DNA of 64,000 nucleotides. It comes from Pyrus communis. Its lineage: Eukaryota; Streptophyta; Magnoliopsida; Rosales; Rosaceae. Below, piece after piece: positions 58,548-64,000 of the stretch. Positions within the stretch are counted from its first letter, which is position 1, and the number at the start of each line of letters is the position of its first letter. Below the pieces are notes generated by a model. It did no database searches, had not been told where the DNA came from, and saw only the letters and a program-made list of their open reading frames with translations. The DNA lies in assembly GCF_963583255.1 (NCBI RefSeq), contig NC_084808.1:8517501-8581500 (forward strand), written 5' to 3'. Both the position numbers and the translations under genes were made by a program.

Positions 58548-59675
58548 TGTTGACCCTAAAAATTACAAAGCCTACGCGGCGCGCAGGCCGAATAACTAAT
58601 AAGCTAACTAAGTCCTTCGGTTGAATGCAGGGCGTGCCAACTCGTCGGCCGAGGAGTAAAATTTGTTGATGTTGCGTTGAGCGCGTTGCTAACTTCTTTA
58701 TCTTGCTACTACGACCGAGGAAGGAACACTCTCGGTCTTTGGGTTCTAGAGCCTGAAGACGAGGCTGCTAGTTCTGCGAAGTTCACAAGTCGTCGATGCC
58801 TGATTCGGTCACCGTGATTATATTCGTAAGAGTATAAGCACGTCGAATCGACACTAGACTATACAGACACAAATATTCAAAGGTGATGTATGTCTTGATG
58901 GTGAACGTAGTTTGGCCGTCAGAATGCCGAACTTTAAAACTCACTTGTGAATATCCAATCATAAAATCACTCGGCGTCCGATACGCCGAACGTCGTAACT
59001 CGTAACACCTTACTTCGCCGAGACGGCTGATAAGATGACCCCTGCCAATAAGGATTCGAAAACCCTTCTCGCCCGAGACTTGGATAGATAATCAATCGGC
59101 TTTGACGCAGTGCTGTTTATCCAAACTGAAGATGCTCCTCGGTCGGCTGATTCTACGGCAACAGTGCTGTTTATCCAAATTGAAGGTGTTCGCCGGCTGC
59201 CTCCATAATGTTGTTTATCCAAATTGAAGGTATGTTGGCGGAAAAAGAAAAGGAAAAATCTCAAGGTATTTGAGAGGTTTTACGCAGGGCAATTGTATGT
59301 TGAATTGACGGTCCTTCTTTGTTGCATGATTTCTTGTATTTATAGCACCCACTCCTTGAGACCGAATCAAACCCCTATCTGGATTGGGAGTCCTTGCCCC
59401 GTTCCAACTTTACTTCGAACAACCCTACTCCCATTAGGACTTTGAACTTACCCCCCTTCGAGGCTTTATTCCTTGCTGGCTGAGAATCCTAGTTGCACCA
59501 GGACTTCCTCGACCCTCTTTATTTATCTGGACTACTCTTTCTTATGATAGGACTCGACCTCGACCGACCCTGCTAAATGGCCCGAAATCCATCAGGCAGC
59601 CTATAGTATTTGACACAGCTTTGGGCCGAGCACAACCCTATGCTCGACCTAACAATATTATTTCGGGCCCAAACA
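58548..59675 (+). mobile_element. Solo LTR of a second retrotransposon family
   Basis: 1128 bp from TGTTGACCCT to GGGCCCAAACA, flanked by a perfect CATTC duplication (58543-58547 and 59676-59680). It is GC-richer than its surroundings. 59100-59230 contains three copies of GTTTATCCAAA(C/T)TGAAG. A TATTTATAG box near 59337-59345 suggests plus orientation. The superfamily is unknown because no internal domain is present. Confidence 0.85.
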
Positions 59676-59680
59676 CATTC

Positions 59681-60087
59681 TAAGTGTATTCAATTAAAAA
59701 CTGATTTTAAAGAATTTGAGAAAATTGAGGAATTAGAAGGAATTGGAGAGATTTCGTAGTGTATTTTAAGCATCCACAAACCTCATATATTCCCATAAGA
59801 TTTCGAGAGAATTAAATCAAAATTTTATTTAGAATCGGTATAAATCAATTAAAAACCATATAATTTCATGAATTTATAAATATATCAAAATTCATTGTAT
59901 TTTCACCAAACCACTGTCACTCTCTCTCTCGTCTGCTCAGCTCACCGACCTCTCTTTCTCTCTGGTCTGCTATTCTGACCTCAGATTTGCAACACACTGA
60001 GACAGAAAATATCCCTCAAATTGTAGGGGAGATGCTGTGAAAGGGATTTGAGCCCAAGGATTTGGATTCAGCTTTCTTCTTCTTGCC
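59681..60087 (+). promoter_or_regulatory. Upstream region and leader of the CNGC gene
   Basis: Starts right after the solo LTR. AT-rich to ~59900, then a CT-rich stretch (CACTCTCTCTCTCGTCTGCT, near 59925-59975) typical of plant 5' leaders, ending at the ATG at 60088. The intact sequence between solo LTR and ATG is only ~410 bp, so the LTR lies in the proximal promoter. The transcription start is not determinable here. Confidence 0.5.
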
Positions 60088-63061
60088 ATGGAATTGAGGA
60101 AGGAAAGGCTTGTCAGGTGAATTGCCCACAAAGTTTCCTTTTTTAATAAATTATTTCTCTATTTAGTTTTTCTGTCTGTTTCGTTGCTCAGAAAGTGAAT
60201 GAGAATTATTGAGGTTGAGAAATAGGTGGGACGAGGCATGGGAAAATATGTCAGAAGCACAGTTTTTCTAGGAACCCCATTTTTCATTTCCCTCTTTCTT
60301 CTTTCAGTGCTTGTTTGGATAGTGAGAAAATGTGATGAAAAATATCTGAAATGATTTACTTGTTTTTATTCTGATTGGGATTGGACCATTGAAAACTATG
60401 CTCTTCTCAGTTAACCATATACTTTAATAGGCTTCTTGTCTTACCCTTCGATAAATCCATACAACTTTGAACTTGTTTAGTAATTTTTTCTGGGAATCTG
60501 TTTGTTTCTAGAGGAAATATGAAAAATTGAATGCTTTCAATTGATTGGGAACGTACAGACGAATTCCGTCTGGTTGGAGCCTACGACCTACCTCAGCCAA
60601 TTTGTGTAATTGATTAGGGCTTGCATTTGACAAATAGCACCTGGAGGGTCTGCACAAATACCACCCAAACTGAACTCTTGATGAAAACAAATGGAGGCTG
60701 GACATTCACATTAAAACGTGAGTCTGGTTGGTAAACTGGCAAGATTTTTAGTTTGGGTTGAATTTGCACACAGCCCTAATAGTCCAGGTGGTGTTTGTGC
60801 AATTTTTCCTTTATTTTATTGTTTACAGTTTTGTTCATTTGCTTAATAAGACATCCTTTTATTTTATGCATCTAATTTGTGGGATATTATCATCAAGTTC
60901 CTTAAGTTTAATATGAGAAACATGAATTATAATTAACTTTTAAGACAACCTTACTCAATCTAAGCATCGGGACACTCTTTAATACTCTGCTCACCTTTAA
61001 TGTGATTTAGGTTTTATTCTGATAAAAAACGGCATAAAGAATCTTTATGGCGAAGAGCTGAACCATCTCAGCTTGAAAAGTCATCGTCTGCATATAAGTC
61101 ATGTTCATTGCTTAAATCTGACACTGGACTAGTGGGGGGAAGAAATAGGTTTGTTGAAACTTTCAGCATTGGCCATTCGAAGGTGTTTCCAGAAGACCAT
61201 GAACCTTGGCGAAAAAGAATACTTGACCCGGGTAGTGAGATCATGTTGCAATGGAATCGGGTTTTCATTGTCTCGTGCTTGGTGGCACTTTTTGTTGACC
61301 CCTTGTATTTTTACTTGCCCATGCTCGGAGGGGATGCAAACACGTATTGTGTGAAGACAGACTTGAGGTTGCGAATTGTTGTGACTTGTTTCAGGACTAT
61401 TGCGGATATCTTTTATATGTTGCATGTAATGATAAAGTTTAGGACAGCTTATGTTGCGCCAAGCTCTCGCGTTTTTGGGAGGGGTGAACTTGTCATGGAC
61501 CCAAAGAAGATTGCGCAGAGGTATATTAGATCAGACTTCTTCATTGATCTCATAGCCACATTGCCCCTCCCTCAGGTATTTTTTTTGGAGTATTACTGAT
61601 TCTTGACATTGTAGATTTTCTAACCTACTTCCCATTTCTGTTTAAGTTATGTGCATCAGGGAATGAGTGAAAGAAAATTATTGTATCCATCTAATATTAA
61701 AGAGAAAATATGTAAAAGAGCTAGATTAACTGAATGCTACTCTAAAGTTTACTGGAGTGATGACGGCCAGCAAATAAGCCTCTCACGTACCCAATATCAA
61801 TCTGAATAAGAGTACGCAAAGAAAATGTGTATGAATTGTTGCTTATTTGTGAGGGTAGTATTAAACAGGTAATGCAAATGGTTATAGCAATAGAGATCAG
61901 CCTGATTTGATCAAAGTTAGTTCTTCTTTGACAGATATGTTTTGTTTTACATTGTCAATTTTACTTTAAACTTCATAATTATGTCTTGTTTTATAGGTTA
62001 CAATTGTGTCAACATGACACAATTATTGAACGTATCAATAGGAGTTTACTAAACATGTCAGTTCTCGTTGTGTTTGAGTTAGGTTAGTTGGCTCGATACA
62101 AAAATGCTTATTGTTCATGTTAAACTGGTTGACACAATTTCCACTTGATCATGATTACACCCAACCAAAACCTGTGCTTATTTCATGTTGTTTCAAAGCA
62201 CCCCTTTGTCTGATGGTGAGGTTTTGGCAATCTTCACTGGAAAGGCAGACTGCGAAATCTGGTTAAAATATTTAGTTATTAAATACTATACAGACTCTTG
62301 AGGGGAAATCCTAGATTCATTAACATGAGACTGACCCTAAATCTGAAATGCTAGGTTCATGGATTATGTAAAGTTTTTTGGGTGAGAAAGGTGGAAGTAT
62401 AGCTGATTGAAAATTTTGTGCAGATAGTCATCTGGTTTATTATCCCCGCAACAAGAAGTGCCCAAACGGATCATAACAACAATGCTCTTGCACTAATTGT
62501 TCTGATCCAATATGTCCCCAGATTATATCTTATTTTTCCGTTAAGTTTGCAAATAATCAAAGCAACTGGAGTGGTCACAAAGACTGCCTGGGCAGGGGCT
62601 GCATATAATCTTCTATTGTACATGCTGGCCAGCCATGTATGCATCTTTGTTTGCTTTTGTCTTCCTATTAAATCTTTATTCCACCCCCTCCCTCCCTCCC
62701 TCCCTTCCTCCCTCCTCTCCTCGCTGAGTTCCAGAACAGGAGCTAATCTATTACCTCATTTGTTGTTACAGGTGTTAGGGGCAGCGTGGTATTTACTATC
62801 AATTGACCGATATACCTCATGCTGGAAGTCATTTTGTAAAAAGGAACTGAACACCACAAAATGTTCGCTTTCTTATCTAGATTGTGACAATCTTAGCAGA
62901 AAAGGTTGGGCGAGTAGTACAAATGTGTTTGAGAATTGTAATCCTGCAAATGACAATTTCAAATATGGCATATTCGAAAGCGCAGTAACAAAAAATGTTG
63001 TTTCCTCAAACTTCATCACGAAGTACTTCTATTGTTTATGGTGGGGCTTGCAACAACTAAG
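60088..63061 (+). CDS. CNGC17-like: Cyclic nucleotide-gated ion channel, CNGC17-like, 5' half (exons 1-4)
   Basis: Plasma-membrane cation channel subunit gated by cyclic nucleotides and calmodulin; group III plant CNGCs conduct Ca2+ and other cations in signalling and growth. Exons with GT-AG borders: 60088-60116, 61011-61575, 62424-62636, 62772-63061, giving 365 codons plus two bases in one frame. The start MELRKERLVRFYS spans the first junction and matches the N-terminus I recall for CNGC17; the Met at 61108 is internal. S1 is WNRVFIVSCLVALFVDPLYF, S2 lies around LRIVVTCFRTIAD, S3 FFIDLIATLPLPQ, S4 IQYVPRLYLIFPL, and S5 runs into LGAAWYLLSIDRYTSCWKSF. The exon 4 Cys-rich turret and YFYCLWWGLQQL precede the pore. 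The selectivity filter, S6, cyclic-nucleotide-binding and calmodulin domains lie beyond the window. No disruption is seen, so the gene looks functional. CNGC14 is a less likely alternative. Confidence 0.93.
60117..61010 (+). other. CNGC intron 1
   Basis: 894 bp between CAG/GTGAAT and TTTAG/GTTTTATTC. It separates a coding exon of only 29 nt from the rest, so the true N-terminus is easy to miss. Confidence 0.85.
61576..62423 (+). other. CNGC intron 2
   Basis: 848 bp, GT at 61576 and GTGCAG ending at 62423. It splits the conserved LPLPQ/IVIWF junction between S3 and S4, as in other plant CNGC genes. No embedded gene. Confidence 0.88.
62637..62771 (+). other. CNGC intron 3
   Basis: 135 bp with a CCTCCCT-rich tract at about 62683-62720. 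Without splicing the frame stays open, so a translated ORF would wrongly include it. The flanking residues ASH/VLGAAWY join correctly once it is removed. Confidence 0.9.
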
Positions 63062-64000
63062 GTATGATGTTTTTTCCTTTTTAAGGTAGAAAGGTATGAC
63101 TAAAATATTAAAATCAACAAAAACAAAGTTAGAAATTTAAGATGTCATGAAGATTTAGATGCTATGTTATTATTGCAAACTAAAATCAGCAAAGGCTTCT
63201 TCTATTACCAGTGGTTGTTATTTTTATTCACTAAGAACGATCGTGGCTATGGTTGATTACTTACTACTTATCAGTGTTGGTTTCCTGTTGCTTTTTTAAA
63301 AGAGTGTTTGGTTTTTCACTGGCCGAACTTTGAAATATTATTTAAGTCTGTGGACCAGTTTTTACTTCATAAAATACCAGTTTAGGTGCCAAATTCCCTT
63401 ATATGACCTGCAGTAGGATAAAATCCAACGCCACGTATAATGATTACTATGCCAATATAAATGAGGATCAACTGTATTTGTTGGTTCTATACCCAATGTC
63501 TAACACTATGTTTAATTTAGTAGTAAATTATTTAAGTAATGATGGTACTCAAATTAAAAAGCGGAAACTAAATCATGCCACTAATAAATAATTGCATAAA
63601 CATTTATGCACTGTGTGCAAAAATGTTTTTAATGTTTAAAAAGAGAGAGGCAGTGGGCTGTGCCCACATAAGATGGATTGTGAATCTGTTATATGTGTTG
63701 TTTATAGCAGTGTGTGATAAATCTTTTTGGGATAGTGGCATAGTCAAAGAGTATTAGTTAATGGCGGAGGAAAGTGCAGAAGTTGTTGATTACAATGACC
63801 CATGGATCAAGAACGGTTGATGGCTTGAGGCTTAACTGTGTGTTAGGTTGACTAATCTATTACAAAGCTTCAGGCTCACATCTTGTAGTCTCATCCAACC
63901 TTATGAAAACTGGACTGGTTATTGTACTGGAACAGGGAGGGTTTAGTCTGACTGTCAGGAAATCCATTAAGTGGTCTTGTGACATACATGGGAAAGAGAG
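63062..64000 (+). other. CNGC intron 4 (partial)
   Basis: Starts GTATGATG after the exon 4 end at LQQL. No exon encoding the expected pore filter is visible through the window edge, so this intron is at least 939 bp. Short frames inside are not supported as genes. Confidence 0.75.

Noticed and set aside
63403..63757. Small frames of 60-62 aa downstream of CNGC exon 4
   Set aside because: They have no domain and lie in what is best read as intron 4.

Overview
The window is plant nuclear DNA, most likely from a Rosaceae genome of the apple/pear type. It holds a Cassandra TRIM with 5S-rRNA-like LTRs, a Tekay-type chromovirus, tRNA-Asp-primed Tat-like elements with very long LTRs, a short element at 52771-52928 that I recall as common in Malus and Pyrus, and an intron-containing cyclic nucleotide-gated channel gene. 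No bacterial or organellar genes are visible. The species call is an inference.

Layout. (1) 1-15700: a decayed endogenous caulimovirid (pararetrovirus), with a coat-protein region at about 400-1866 and protease, reverse transcriptase, RNase H and a second ORF at 11347-15000. It is split by a 639-bp Cassandra TRIM, whose 5' LTR is itself split by Tat-like element A (1964-10799, TSD GGTTC). (2) about 15700-32924: an old minus-strand Gypsy element C with a decayed interior. Its 5' LTR is interrupted by Tat-like element B (about 22252-31349). (3) 33444-51878: a minus-strand Tekay-type chromovirus D (TSD AAGCG) with recognisable but broken gag, protease, RT, RNase H, integrase and chromodomain. 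Its 5' LTR is interrupted by Tat-like element E (41544-50437, TSD AGCAC). (4) 51884-59680: smaller insertions, namely a possible MITE, a Malus-type short element, a 1.43-kb non-autonomous hAT element (8-bp TSD ATACAACG), a solo LTR of the A/B/E family (TSD GTGGG) and a solo LTR of another family (TSD CATTC). (5) 60088-63061 and beyond: the only ordinary host gene, the 5' half of a group III CNGC channel most like CNGC17, running off the right edge.

Elements A, B and E form one non-autonomous family. On the minus strand each has LTRs of 1.9-2.7 kb and a tRNA-Asp primer-binding site, and lacks protease, RT and integrase; only B keeps a gag remnant. Each has an opposite-strand ORF encoding a coiled-coil protein, preceded by tandem repeats and a TATA-like box, and further upstream a 62-nt segment flanked by splice-site consensus in all three copies. 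This conserved antisense unit is the most interesting unexplained feature. The nested order gives relative ages: the viral copy, C and D are older, Cassandra is intermediate, and A, B and E are recent, since B and E have nearly identical LTR pairs.
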